Positions 44,847 to 55,785 of a DNA stretch of 64,000 bases are shown here, in pieces; position 1 is the stretch's first letter; each line of letters begins with the position of its first letter. Made by a program: the position numbers and the translations under genes. The notes beneath the pieces were generated by a model that did no database searches, was not told the DNA's origin, and was given only the letters and a program-made list of their open reading frames with translations. Source of the stretch: Macrotis lagotis. Its lineage: Eukaryota > Chordata > Mammalia > Peramelemorphia > Peramelidae. The DNA lies in the NCBI RefSeq assembly GCF_037893015.1, contig NC_133666.1, positions 625,557,464 through 625,621,463 on the forward strand, written 5' to 3'.

Positions 44847-45690
44847 CATTTTGACAGGAAGTTTGTGATGCAGGAGGATGGATGCACAAGGGAATGAACT
44901 ACCAGACTCTTGGCTAGGGAGGCACCTGATATGAGTGGAGGAATGTGGAGGCGGGACGGGTAGGGCTTGCTTCATCTTGGTTCATTTCAAAGTATGGGGT
45001 AGGGCAGATCACCCAGGTAACAGGGCAGAACAGGAAAAGCTTTTCTGTAACCCATGGGCTCCAACTCATAGATCTATAGTTGAAAATAAACTCAGAGACC
45101 ACAAAGTCCAATTCTTCATTTCACAGTTGGTGAAATTTAAGTAACTCACTTAATGGATCCTGTGCTCATTTTAAAGCAATTAACACAACTGATAAATACA
45201 CTTTCAGAATTGTAAAGTATATCCATAACAATTTATGAAGAGCTCTAACAATAAATCCGTAAAATATTAACAAAGCACAGTACCTATCATTCTAAGGCAA
45301 ATACAGAAAGATTTTTTTCACACCAAAATAGAGGGGGAGAGAATCTTGATAGATAATCTCAGAACACATAACAAACAGGCTAGAAAATCAACAGGAAACA
45401 TATTGTTTACTTCAGGCTCACTTTCAAGTGAAGCCTATAAAATGACAAAGACCCAAGGGTGAATGTCTAAAAATGTACCAAGTAGATGAGAAGGAAGACC
45501 AGAAGGAAACAGAAAAACAAGATAGCTTTGAAAGTGACTGTGAGTGTGATATTCTTTGTAATCTTTTTTTTGCATGAAGAATTAAGAATCTTAATTATGG
45601 AAAATTTGTTTTTCTTTTTAAGTATATAATAAATTCAACATGCAGCTGTCAAAACTACTCTCCATACCTATTTGAGATTCATTCTGGTCA
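44847..45690. other. Candidate upstream exon/promoter area; otherwise unassigned
   Basis: If the intron is real, exon 1 lies to the right of 44847 and the promoter beyond it. No TATA box or CpG-rich stretch stands out. A short MIR-like scrap lies at about 45080-45170. The rest is AT-rich with no recognised feature. Confidence 0.35.
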
Positions 45691-45691
45691 G

Positions 45692-45918
45692 CTTAAATTT
45701 TTTTTTATTTAAATATTTTTATTTTTGGTTTTCCCACTACATGCAACAGTAGATTTCACCAATCTTTTTCTTTGCAAAATTTTGAGTTTTACATTTTCCC
45801 CTCCCTTCTCTCCCCCCTCCCCTTGATAGAAAGCAATCAAATATAGGCTCTACATGTGCAACTAAACTAAACATCGATCTATATTAATCATATTGTGAAC
45901 TTCTTAAGTTTTCTTATG
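45692..45918 (-). mobile_element. L1 3'UTR fragment
   Basis: TTTTCCCACTACATGCAACA, GCAAAATTTTGAGTTTTACA, a C-rich run, GAAAGCAATCAAATATAGGC and ATCTATATTAATCATATTGT: antisense L1 3' end. Confidence 0.78.
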
Positions 45919-45920
45919 GG

Positions 45921-46059
45921 TTTTTTTTAGGTTTTTGGAAGGCAATGGGGTTAAGTGGCTTGCCCAAGGCCACATGACTAGTGTCTGAGACCAGATTTGA
46001 ACCCCGGTACTCCTGACTCTAGGGCCAGTGCTTTATCCACTGTGCCACCTAGCCACCCC
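45921..46059 (-). mobile_element. WSINE1-type SINE
   Basis: Antisense copy with a small internal loss (CCACATGACTAGTGTCTGAG lacks the AATTATTAAG segment). CTTCTTAAGTTTT (before) and CTTCTTAGGTGTT (after) look like the target duplication. Confidence 0.92.
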
Positions 46060-46069
46060 TTCTTAGGTG

Positions 46070-48475
46070 TTTTTTTAGATATGTCTTTATTTGGGAGAGA
46101 AGAGCTTTACTTTTTATTTTTAAAATTTTTTCTTTTTTATTATTACAATATTTTGTATTATTACAATGATCTTGTTGTGAGAGTAATCATAACCCCCCCA
46201 AAAAAGGATGAGAAAACTCAAGAACATTTTTTCTATTCCCTCTCTCCTTTCTCCCTGTCCCTGCACAGAAGTGTGTTGTATCTGAGGAGCCTCTCCCATG
46301 ATCTTCCCTCTCTTCTATCATGTATTCCCTCCTTCCCTCCCCCTGTTCTCCCTTATCCCATCCCTTTCTTCTAATTTTTCTCTAGGGTAAGGTAGATTTC
46401 TATACCCTATTAAGTTTGTAAATTATTTCCTCTCTGAGCCATTTCTGAAGAGAATAAAGACTCACTTATCCCCCCCCACCTTTGTTCCACTACACTGTAA
46501 AAGTTTCCTCTTCACTCCTATGTGAAATATCTTAGCCCCTTCTTCTTCTCCTTTCCCTTCCTCCCAGTACTTTCCTTTATCACCCATTGATTCCATCTTT
46601 TTACTAAATTATACCATCATATTCAGTTCCTTCCTGTGCCTTATCTATATATACTCTTTCTAACTGCTCTTATGAATGAGAAAGTTCATATGAGTTATCA
46701 CTATCTTCTTCCCATGCAGGAATACAAACAGTTCAACATCATTAAGTTTCTCATAGTTAGTCCTTCTCATCCACCCCCTCAATGATTCACCTGAGTCCTG
46801 TACTTGGAGATCAAACTTTCTATTTAGATCTGATTGTTTTAGTAGGAAAGTTTGAAAGTCCCCTGTTTCATTGAAAGTCCATCTTTTCCCCTGAAAGAGG
46901 ATGTTCAGTTTTACTGAGTAGTTGATTCTCAGTTGTAAACCAAGATCTTTTGCCTTCTGGAATATCAGATTCCAAGTCCTATGAGCCCTCAATGTAGATG
47001 CTGCCAGATCCTGTGTAATCCTATAGAGCCATGGTAGTTTAATTGCTTGTTTCTGGCAGCTTTTAGTATTTTCTCTTTGACTTGGGAGTTTTGGAATTTG
47101 TCTATAATATTCCTGGAAGTTTTTCTTTTGGGATCTCTTTCAGGAAGTGATGGGTGAATTCCCTTAATTTCTATTTTGCCCTCTGCTTCTAGGATCTCAG
47201 GGCAATTTTGCTGTACTATTTCTTGAAAAATGAAGTCTAAACTCTTCCTGGTCATGACTTTCAGGTAGCCCAATAATTTTTAAATTATCTCTTCTGGATC
47301 TGTTTTCAAGGTCAATTGTTTTTCCAATGAGATATTTCACATTTTCTTCTAATTTTTGTTTTTTTGTTGCAGTTTTATTTTTTCTTCAGAACTCGCAAAG
47401 TCATCCATTTCTTTTAGTGCCATGCTGCGTTTGAAGGAGTTATTTTCTTCAGAGATCCTTTTAATCTCCTTTTCTCAACTGACCAATTCTGTTTTGTTTA
47501 AGGCGTTCTTCTCCTCATTAGTCTTTTGTGTTGCTTTTTCCATTTGGTCTAAACTGGTTTTTAACATATTATTTTCTTCAATATTTTTGTGAATTTCATT
47601 CACCAAGTTACTGACTTTCAAAGTCTTTTTTGAGTTCATCCATAGCCTGAGCCCATTTTCTATTTCTCCTGGAGGTTTTGGATGCAGAAGGTTCAATTTT
47701 GCCATCATCTGAGTATGTATTTTGATCCTCCATTGGACCAAAGTAATTTTCTATGGTCTGATTCTTCTTTTTCTGTTGTTTGCTCATTTTCTCAGCCTGA
47801 CTGAATTACGGCACTTCCAAGACTTTGGGAGTTTTTTGGGACAATCCACAGGGACCTTAATTTCTTCAAGCTCTTATGAGAAGCTCTGACTGTTCTCTTG
47901 CCTATGTTCAGGTTCTGAAGCTGTGAGGATGGTCTCTGCTTGGCTATGGTGGTGTTGTTGGGGCCCAGACTAAAACCTGGATCTGGGTATGGGTAAATAA
48001 CTAAGTCCTGCCCCAGGGAGAGTAGAGAGATATCTGCAGTCTCTCCAACCCCCTTACTGTCTGTGGGCTGAGAGCTCTGGGTAGCTCTGCAGACTCTTGT
48101 TACAAGTTCTCACTTCAGGGCTTCTCTGAGGCCAGAGCTCTGCTCCAGACTCACTCTGGTGCAGCAGAGTTCTCTCACCACCCCTTCTGTTCCCGATGAT
48201 TAAACCACTCCCTCTGCCATGGATCCAGGCTTTCAGTCTGGCTGTGCCATGCTGCAGCTTTTTCCAACCCCTGGTCCCAGTGGAACTGACCTGTCTAGGA
48301 GATTTTCTAAGTTGTCTTGAACTGGAAAGTTGTATCACTCAGTCTTTCTGTGGTTTCTGCCCCTCTAAATTTTGGATAGAGTCATAATTTGATGGCTTTT
48401 GGAGTTTTGGGGGGAGTGAGTTTCTGAGATTTCCTGTCTTCATGCCACCATCTTGGCTTGGCCCCCCCCTTAAGT
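46070..48475 (-). mobile_element. Older HAL1-like element (ORF1 without ORF2)
   Basis: Minus strand begins near 48475 with GGCCAAGCCAAGATGGTGGC, then a GC-rich 5'UTR, ORF1 (47787-46660), a purine-rich 3' region and an A-rich end near 46100. The 3' region shares CATATGAACTTTCTCATT and CTAAGATATTTCACATAG with the HAL1-like element at 58987. ORF2 is absent. It lacks the three SINE-like segments of that younger element. Confidence 0.75.
46660..47787 (-). pseudogene. HAL1-like ORF1, degraded
   Basis: Starts MSKQQKKKNQTIENYFGPME, homologous to MNKQRNKRKTIEKYFVNEPK of the intact copy at 59739. Pieces keep the coiled coil (NNMLKTSLDQMEKATQKTNE), the RRM end (DPKRKTSRNIIDKFQNSQVK) and the C-terminal domain (YSVKLNILFQGKRWTFNETG). 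At least three breaks separate these pieces. Confidence 0.82.
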
Positions 48476-48479
48476 GCAT

Positions 48480-48735
48480 TTTAAAAATGCTTTAATGACC
48501 CTCTTTTTCCATTATTGGGGGGGCTACCTATTCCTACTCCCTTCTCCTTTTCATTCTTACTCTTTCCCAAAAAATATGAACAACAACATTGTAACAAATA
48601 TACATAGTTAAGGAAAATGCATTCTCTTTTCAGTTGTATTAAAAAATGTATATTTTATTCTTCACCTCACTTTATCACGTCTCTGTTAGTAAGCAATTGG
48701 CATACTTCATCAGAGCCTTGGTACTGAGGCTGATG
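48480..48735 (-). mobile_element. L1 3'UTR-like fragment
   Basis: Pyrimidine-rich CTACTCCCTTCTCCTTTTCA and AACAAATATACATAGTTAAG resemble marsupial L1 3'UTR. Weak. Confidence 0.4.
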
Positions 48736-48739
48736 CTTA

Positions 48740-49144
48740 TATCTGTTTCCATTTTTTATCTTTGATCTCTTAGAAACTTTTAATACTAGTGATCATCCCC
48801 ACCTGGATATTCTTTCTTCCTTTTGCCTTAATGATGCTTCTCTTTTATTCTTTCTTCTGTTCAGGAAATAGTCTAAACCTAATATGTCTAAAACAGAACT
48901 TAAGAGACCTTACACCAGTGACTTCTTAAATTTCCCTCTTTCTAGTAATCATAATCTCAAATACCCAGATTCATTATCCTGGAATAGTCACAAACTTTTT
49001 TTCTTGTCCCCCTTAAGTAATCAATTACCAAGTGTGATTAACTACATCTCCACTATCATTATTGCAACTATCTGCTTTTTTTTTTAACTCACAGAGTCAC
49101 CATCCTGATTCAATCTCTCATGATCTCCTGCTTGATGACTTTTT

Positions 49145-49146
<2 letters not shown>
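48740..49146 (+). mobile_element. L2 LINE fragment
   Basis: AATATGTCTAAAACAGAACT corresponds to the L2 ORF2 wording before the LGVILDSS box. Later parts are very decayed. Confidence 0.5.

Positions 49147-49200
<54 letters not shown>
49147..49200. repeat. (TA)n microsatellite
   Basis: About 22 uninterrupted TA units with one GTA variant near the right end. Confidence 0.95.
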
Positions 49201-49202
<2 letters not shown>

Positions 49203-49760
49203 CCAAAAGCAAAAATTCTCACCTTCTACCCCAGCACTCCCTACTCCACTTGAGAACAAAAGAAAAAAAACCCATTACAAACACATATAGTCAATTGATA
49301 TGTTTCCACATTGACCATTTAGAAAAATTATTTCATTCTACACTCTGAGTCCTTTATCTCTCTATTATAAGACAGATAAGATGTTTCATCATTAGCCCTC
49401 TGGAATCCTAGTTGATCCATACAACAAAGAGTTCCTAATTCTTTCAAAATTATTTGCCTCTAGGGGCAGCTAGATGGCACAATGGATAGAGCACCAGCCC
49501 TGGAGTCAGGAGTACTAAGTTCCAATCCAGCCTCAGACATTTAATAATTACCTAGCTGTGTGGCCTTGGGCAAGCCACTTAACCCCATTTGTCTTGCAAA
49601 AACCTTAAAAAAATTATTTGCCTCTCCTGTAAGGTAAAGTTTTGTAAACTTGTAATATTTTGTAAATTGTTCTTCAGTTCTATTCACTTCACTCAGCATC
49701 AGATCATACAAGTCTTCTCAGGTTTCTTTGAAATCCTCCCTTTCATCATTTCTTAATAAC
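49201..49760 (-). mobile_element. Old L1 3'UTR and ORF2 end, with a SINE inside
   Basis: AATTGATATGTTTCCACATT, TCTATTCACTTCACTCAGCA and CAGGTTTCTTTGAAATCCTC match antisense L1 3' regions such as 100-160. Interrupted by the SINE at 49462. Confidence 0.6.
49462..49611 (+). mobile_element. WSINE1-type SINE with exact 14-bp target duplication
   Basis: Sense full-length copy. AATTATTTGCCTCT lies at 49448-49461 and 49612-49625. B box is slightly altered (GTTCCAATCC). Confidence 0.96.
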
Positions 49761-49949
49761 ACTAATTTCTTAATTTTCCCTAGCCTTCCTTTCTGTAATC
49801 TCTTCTACTCTTCCTTTTTTCCCTCTTAAGATCACCAAGACATAATGAATCACTCATAGGCATTGTCTAATTTATCCCTGTTTAGTTTAGTTATGGTTCA
49901 TTCATGTTTCTCTTTTTATGTTTCTTTTAACTCCTGTGTTTTTTTATAT

Positions 49950-50490
49950 ATAACTCTGTTCTTCTCATCAGGAATGTATTTCTTCCCTATAAGCATTAAA
50001 CTTGATTTTGCTGAAAAAGTTATTGTTGGCTATAAACCCAAATTCTTTACCTCCTGGAATATCATATTCTAAGTTCTCTGCAACTTTGCAATGGTGACCC
50101 CTAAACTTTGTGTGATCTTAACAGTGATTCATCAACACTTAAATTCCTTCTTTCTGTCTGTTTACAATATATTTTTCTTTGATTTTAAACTCTGGATTTT
50201 GACTATCATGATTCTGGGAGTTTTCATTTTGAGGTATCCTTCAGGAGTGTCTGGTATATTCTTTAACTTTCCACTTTGCCCTCTGGTTCTAAGAGATCTG
50301 AGCAGTTTTACTTTAAGGTTTCTTGAAATATGATGTCTAGTTCTCTTAGTCATGGTGTATAGATAGTCCAGTGAGTCTTCATTTTTTCAATTTGGACCAT
50401 TTCCAGTTCTGTTGTTTTTACTATATCTTTTATTTTCTTCTATTTTTCAACTGTTTGACTTTATTGACTATTGCTCATGGAGTCCTTGGC
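49950..50490 (-). pseudogene. Old L1/HAL1-like ORF1 fragment
   Basis: A minus frame at 50162-50353 reads KMKTPRIMIVKIQSLKSKKN, the diverged form of TPRNIIAKFQNSQVKEK in the ORF1p RRM. Flanking pieces are also ORF1-like but broken. Confidence 0.7.
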
Positions 50491-50504
50491 TTCTATTTGT
50501 GTAT

Positions 50505-50736
50505 TTAATCATTTTTCAGTCATATCTGACTTCATGACCCCATTTGGGGTTTTCTTGACAAAGATACAGGACTGGTTTTCCATTTTACAGATGAGGAAAT
50601 GGAGGCAAACAGGGTTAAGTGACTCGCCCAGGAGCACACAGCTAGTAAGTGTCTGAGGTCAGATTTGAACTTAGAAAGAGTAGTCTTCCTGTCTCTAAGC
50701 CCAATGCTCTATCCACTGTGCCATCTAGGTGCCCCC
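50505..50736 (-). mobile_element. Mar1-type CORE-SINE with RTE-like tail
   Basis: Antisense: ACTTCATGACCCCATTTGGG and GGTTTTCTTGACAAAGATAC (RTE-like tail), TTTACAGATGAGGAAATGGA (core), CACTGTGCCATCTAGGTGCC (head). Confidence 0.8.
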
Positions 50737-51200
50737 TATTATATAAGATAAACAGGGAAAGATCCAACAGACTGTAAGCAAATCAGCCAAGAGTCAGCGA
50801 GATCTTCCAGATACTGGTAGTAATGTAGTAGTCTCTACTGAAATACTATGGGTACATTAACCAAAGTGTTGCAGCTTCCTTTTTACATTTCTGATAGAAC
50901 CAAGGTGCTTATAAGGTGAGGGCAGATATTTCATGTACATTATTCTGATCAATCACTTTATAGTGGTAGCAGGAGAACTGAATCAAATATCACATAGGCA
51001 TATTAGAAAGTCAGTCTACATAAAAGATATCTTTTACATGCAAAATGATTTTCTATTTCCTTGTATTAATCAAACTGGATGTTCTTAGAGTCCTCAAATT
51101 GAATACTTAAGTATCATGCAAATTTCCTTTCTAAAAAATTATGGTTTCTATTTAGTCCACTCTAATTTTCAATAACTTTGTTGCTTGGGGTAAGGTTTTT
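50737..51200. other. No gene recognised
   Basis: AT-rich interval, possibly part of the surrounding old L1/HAL1-like element. Confidence 0.4.
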
Positions 51201-51622
51201 GTATCTCTTGTGCCAGACTATTAATTTCCTTTCCAATTCTTTCTTTGATGATTTTCTTTTCTTTTCAGATTTTTCTCTCAAGCACTCTCATTCTATTTCT
51301 CAAAACAGTTTAATCTCTTTTTTTTTTTAACTCTTCCTCTGTCTCTCTCTATCTATCTCTCTGTCTTGGTATTAGGAATGCACTCTACCATTCTTCTGGA
51401 AGAAAGATCTATTGCTCCTTTCTTAAGGCATTGAGTGTCATGTCATTCAAGTATCAGGGATGGACTAGGGACCTGCAAGCTTTTGGTGGAAAGGGTAAGA
51501 TCCAGACCAATTTCTGATTGCTGAACATCCTTCTCTGAACTCTATAAGTTCCTTATATGGATCTGGGTCTATGCAAGAGTAGATAGCTGCTAGACTGCCC
51601 TTATCAATTACTTGGGAAGTTG

Positions 51623-51765
51623 GGACTTGAAACATAAAGCAGAAACCTGATGACTTTGTGGCAAATCTCCAAAGTATAAGTATAGACCTCAAAATTTCCT
51701 GAAGAATATGACCCATCACCTATACTAGAATTGGCCTACTTTTACAACTATGCTTGGTTAAAACA
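51623..51765. repeat. 150-bp local duplicate, copy 1 (partner at 53370)
   Basis: TATAAGTATAGACCTCAAAA, TTTCCTGAAGAATATGACCC and ATCACCTATACTAGAATTGG are repeated almost exactly at 53370-53523. Identity is about 95 percent outside one 12-bp length difference. Confidence 0.85.
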
Positions 51766-51847
51766 TGGTTCAGCATGACAGAACCGTGGATTCCCCTTTG
51801 GTCTGGGATTCCTACCATGGCCATTCTCCTGCTAAATCCTGAGCTGA

Positions 51848-51990
51848 GGGGCGGCTAGGTGGCATAGTGGATAAAGCACCAGCCCTGGAGTCAGGGTCTC
51901 AGACACTTAATAATTACCTAGCTGTGTAGCCTTGGGCAAGCCACTTAACCTCATTTGCCTTGCAAAAGCCTAAAAAAAAAATTGTAATTG
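51848..51990 (+). mobile_element. WSINE1-type SINE lacking the B box
   Basis: Sense copy with target duplication TAAATCCTGAGCTGA (51833-51847) and TAAATCCTGAACTGA (51991-52005). About 21 bp between GGAGTCAGG and GTCTCAGACA is missing, removing the GGTTCAAATCC B box of the pol III promoter. Confidence 0.93.
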
Positions 51991-52529
51991 TAAATCCTGA
52001 ACTGAGATCCTGCTTTTCTCCTGAAGGTCTGAACTACACTGCTACTGCTAGCTTCTTAATTTCTTTCTTTCTTGCTATACTATTCAAGTCTTCTTCACCA
52101 GAATACCACCCTTGTGTACAAGATTTTCATTTTCAGTCTACTCTGTGGTTTGGATCACAGTCTGGATCTGTGATCCAGGCAGTAGGTATATAAAGCTTCA
52201 AGTTGGTTCCTGTTTCCATCATAATGTTCCTAAAATGGTTTAGGGATGCCTTCATTGAATGTAGGACCCTTTTTGTCTGGCCTTTCCCTGAGCATTAGAA
52301 TGCCCTGGAGAAGGACATGCGGTACCCTGATCCAATGCCCATTATCAACAGATCTCTCTGTCGATCTCCTTATAACAATCTGGGTTGAATAAATTACCCA
52401 TTGTGATTCTTTCTGAATTTCCCCATAAGAATTTGGTCTGATGCATTTTCTAGATCTGCCCAGAAGATCTATGGAGGCAACACTCACTACCCTGCTTCTT
52501 ACTACTCTATCATCTTTGCTCCACCTTAT

Positions 52530-52930
52530 AATAAACTTTTAACTTCAAATTTTATCTTTTATTTTTAGTTTGTTTTATTTTTAGTTCTAAATTCTAAATT
52601 CTTTCCCTCTTTCCCTCCTTCCACCCTTCCACCCTTCACTATCCATCAAGAAAGCAAGAAAGCAAGAAATATGATATCCATTATACATATGAAGGCATGC
52701 AAGATTAACCCTATTCCAAAAAAAAGGTGAGGAAATAAAGAAAGGGGGAGTATTCATCTATACTTTGAAAGAAGAAAGCAAGCTATATGTAATAGAGATT
52801 CAAATTTTTCTCTCTGTCTCTCTGTTCTATGTTGTAACAAGAAATGATTGTCTTTTTCTCTTTTGGCATTTGTTAAGTTTAGAAACAAAAAAATTTTTTT
52901 AAGGAAAATAAAGCCATAAACAAACAAAAA
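52530..52930 (-). mobile_element. L1 3'UTR fragment
   Basis: Antisense L1 3' end: CTTTTATTTTTAGTTTG, CTTTCCCTCCTTCCACCC, GAAATATGATATCCATTATA. Old and diverged. Confidence 0.55.
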
Positions 52931-53056
52931 AAAAGATTGGAATCTAACTCCATGCAGGTGACATCCACATATATTCAGCTAGCAATATGTCAACCTAGTA
53001 CTGTGGAACAAATGCCAGAGCCATGCAGATTTGTTTGTGGAATTAGAAGGTTTTAG

Positions 53057-53204
53057 GGGGCAGCTAGGTGGTACAGTGGATAGAGCACAGGCCTTGGAGT
53101 CAGGAGTACCTGGGTTCAAATCCGACCTCAGAACTTAATAATTACCTAGCTGTGTGGCCTTGGGCGAGCCACTTAACCCCATTGCTTTGAAAAAATCTAA
53201 AAAA
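53057..53204 (+). mobile_element. WSINE1-type SINE with target duplication
   Basis: Sense copy; AAGGTTTTAG flanks it at 53047-53056 and 53205-53214. Confidence 0.96.
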
Positions 53205-53369
53205 AAGGTTTTAGAATAACTTTCTGTTGCCATCAGAAACTTCAGAAAAGGAGACTGAACTAATCAGTCTAGGGAGATTGCCTTAGGAAATGTTGGAGAA
53301 AGCAACACTTCCCTGAATTCTGTTGAAAAAATTTAGCACCCACCCAAAAACTAGCGAGATCTGACCTGA

Positions 53370-53523
53370 GGACTTGAAACATACAGCAGAAATCTGATGA
53401 CTTTGTGGGCTGGCAAATGTCAAATCTCCAAAGTATAAGTATAGACCTCAAAATTTCCTGAAGAATATGACCCATCACCTATACTAGAATTGGTCTACTT
53501 TTACAACTATGCTTGGTTAAAAC
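53370..53523. repeat. 150-bp local duplicate, copy 2
   Basis: Near-identical to 51623-51765; carries about 12 extra bases (GGGCTGGCAAATGTC region). Flanks differ on both sides. Confidence 0.85.
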
Positions 53524-53555
53524 AAAAATTTATAAAAACCTAAGGAAGTTATTTT

Positions 53556-53795
53556 CAGGGCCAGTTAGATGGTGCAGTGTATAAAGAACTATCTTTGGGA
53601 GTTTAAAATTCATCTTCAGACAATTACTAGGTATGTGACCCTGGGCAAGGCATTTGTTCCTGTTTTGCCAGTTTCTGTGTCAATAAAATGAGTTAGAGAA
53701 GGAAATGGCAAATTGCTCTAGTATCTCTACCAAGAAAACCCCAAATAAGGTCATGGAGAGTCAGACACAACTTAAAAAATGACAACAACAAAAAC
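53556..53795 (+). mobile_element. Mar1-type CORE-SINE with RTE-like tail and target duplication
   Basis: GTTAGATGGTGCAGTGTATA head, TGGCAAATTGCTCTAGTATC, CAAGAAAACCCCAAATAAGG, TGGAGAGTCAGACACAACTT tail, which resembles the BovB/RTE 3' end, then (ACA)n. AAGGAAGTTATTT (53542-53554) and AAGGAAATTATTT (53796-53808) flank it. Confidence 0.88.
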
Positions 53796-53808
53796 AAGGA
53801 AATTATTT

Positions 53809-54240
53809 AATAATTATTGACTATTCTGGCAGAAACCCCAAAACGTCAATTTCAGAGTTTCTATTGGGATCACTGAAAAAGGTCAACTCTAGTCAATAGA
53901 ATTGAACTACTCCTACAAATCTAAAACAAAGCCCACATTGGGTGGCATAAGTTTCCAGGCTGGCCCTCCTTAAGACCATCTGATGATCAACTTGAAACAG
54001 AGGAGAAAGGAATGAGTGGCACTCTTTGTGTTCTGAGATCCCAAGAAGGTAAGATCCAAATGAATGTCCCATTCTCTGTGGTTCTTTATTGAAGATGGCA
54101 TGGAACCCTAAAGGGAGCAAATCATGAGTACACTACATGAAATAGACTGAAGACATTAATGTTTTTATTATGTTATAGTACTATATAGCAAAACAAAATA
54201 GTGAACCTCTTACCAGTGAGTCATAGTAAAGGACTTCATA
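53809..54240. other. No gene recognised
   Basis: Unassigned interval; a 75-codon minus frame (53893-54120) has no recognisable domain. Confidence 0.4.
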
Positions 54241-54387
54241 TTACCTTTTATTGCAAGGCATTGGGGGTTATATGACTTATTCAAGGCCACACAGCTAGGT
54301 AATTATTAAGTGTTTAAGGATGGATTTGAACTCAAGTCCTCCTGACTCCAGGGCTGGTTCTCTATTCACTGTGCCACCTAGCTTCCC
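54241..54387 (-). mobile_element. WSINE1-type SINE
   Basis: Antisense copy, diverged at its 3' end (TTTTATTGCAAGGCATTGGG), with an intact head (CACTGTGCCACCTAGCTTCC). Confidence 0.9.
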
Positions 54388-54424
54388 CTCATATTGCCTT
54401 TTGTCAACAACATCAATAATGTTA

Positions 54425-54640
54425 ATAATACTTTGCTACGCGATTAATATGGATCTATATTTAGCATGGCTACACATGCATAACCTATATTAGATTTTTT
54501 TTTATCAGGGGAGAGGGAGGAAAGGGAGGAAGGGAGGGAAGAAAATATAAAACTCAAAGTCTAGCAAATAAATGATTGCTGAAAACCATCATTGCATGTA
54601 GTTGGAAAAATAAATAAATAAAATATTATTTCCTGCAAAA
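54425..54640 (+). mobile_element. L1 3'UTR fragment
   Basis: ATGGATCTATATTTAGCATG, CACATGCATAACCTATATTA, GGGGAGAGGGAGGAAAGG, CATTGCATGTAGTTGGAAAA and a poly(A)-like end: sense L1 3' end. Confidence 0.78.
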
Positions 54641-54749
54641 ATAAAAAAAAAGTTACCTATTCTTAGCTGGGCTCTCACTGAAGCAAGACAGTCCTTTTAA
54701 ATCTCTAAACCATCCACTATCCCACTCACCATAGAAGCTTTTTCAAATT

Positions 54750-55785
54750 TTTCTCATCCTTCCTCAAACCTCCCATGGTTATTCCTCTTTCCATTTCTCG
54801 GGGAATGATCTTGCTCTATATTTCACCATATTCTCCTTCATACACTCTTCTCTGAAGGTTTTCATGATATATATCTTCATTTCCCTCCTACCTTTCAGAG
54901 TTCTCCTTCTTAGTCTCCTTTGCTGGATCTCTGTTTAGGTAGTGCCTGCCAAGTTTGTCCCCCAAGGCTTTGTCTCTGTCCCTCTTTGCCTTTTCCTCTG
55001 ATAACTTGAATCTCATGGATTCAATTAATATCTCTTTACAGATAATTCTCAAACTAGTTATCCAATCCCAACTTCTCTCCTGACCTCTAGTCTCTCATCT
55101 CCTACTGCCTTATTGAACATCTCAAATTGAATGTTATATTGATATCTTAAACTCAACATACTTAAAACTGAATTAATTTCTCCCCAAACTATCCTCTCCT
55201 CCCAATTTTCCTGTTAAAGTTGAGGGCACCACCATACTATCTTCCATACATACAGGGTCACAACCCGGGAGTCATCCTCAACTCTTTGCTTTCTTTTACT
55301 CTCCATACTCAATTTGTTGTCAAATCTTGCTTCTATCTGTGTAACATCTCTCTGATACAACCACCTCTGTGGTACCAGCCCTCATCACCGTGAGCTTCAA
55401 CTATGGCAACAGCCTGTTGGTTGGTTTCTCTGTTTCAAATCTTTCCCCATCTAGTCCATCCTCCATTTATCTGCCAAAGTAATCTACCTAAAGTGCAGTT
55501 CTGCTATGTCACCCTCCTACCTCCAGTAGCTACCTATTGTCTCCAGGATCAAATATAAAAATCCTCTGGCTTTTTAAACTCTTCATAATCTGGCCCATTC
55601 TCATCTTTCCTTCTTATTCTTTGCTCCCCTCCCATGTACTCCCTGATCCAGAGACACTGACCTCCTTGTTGCTCCTTGAATAAGACAATTCATGTCCTGC
55701 ATTTTCACTAGTCACCCCACATGCTCCGCTTCCTCAAATCCAACATCTGCCTTCAACTTTCAACTGAAAGTCATCTTCTGAAAAT
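54750..55785 (+). mobile_element. L2 LINE ORF2 C-terminal region
   Basis: Sense L2 wording throughout: GTTGAGGGCACCACCATACT, GGAGTCATCCTCAACTCTTT (VILNSL, cf. GVILDSSLS), TGTGTAACATCTCTCTGATA, GGCAACAGCCTG (cf. LDYCNSLL), GCACTAC-type LHWLP region at 55510, CTTCATAATCTGGCCCATTC. Many stops; an ancient copy. Confidence 0.85.

Larger units (their letters stand above)
51201..52527 (-). mobile_element. Old L1/HAL1-like 5' region
   Basis: Ends with TCTTACTACTCTATCATCTT and GCTCCACC, a decayed YY1-type 5' end on the minus strand, with 5'UTR-like wording before it (CTGAACTGAGATCCTGCTTT). Contains the SINE at 51848 and one copy of a 150-bp duplicate. Confidence 0.5.
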
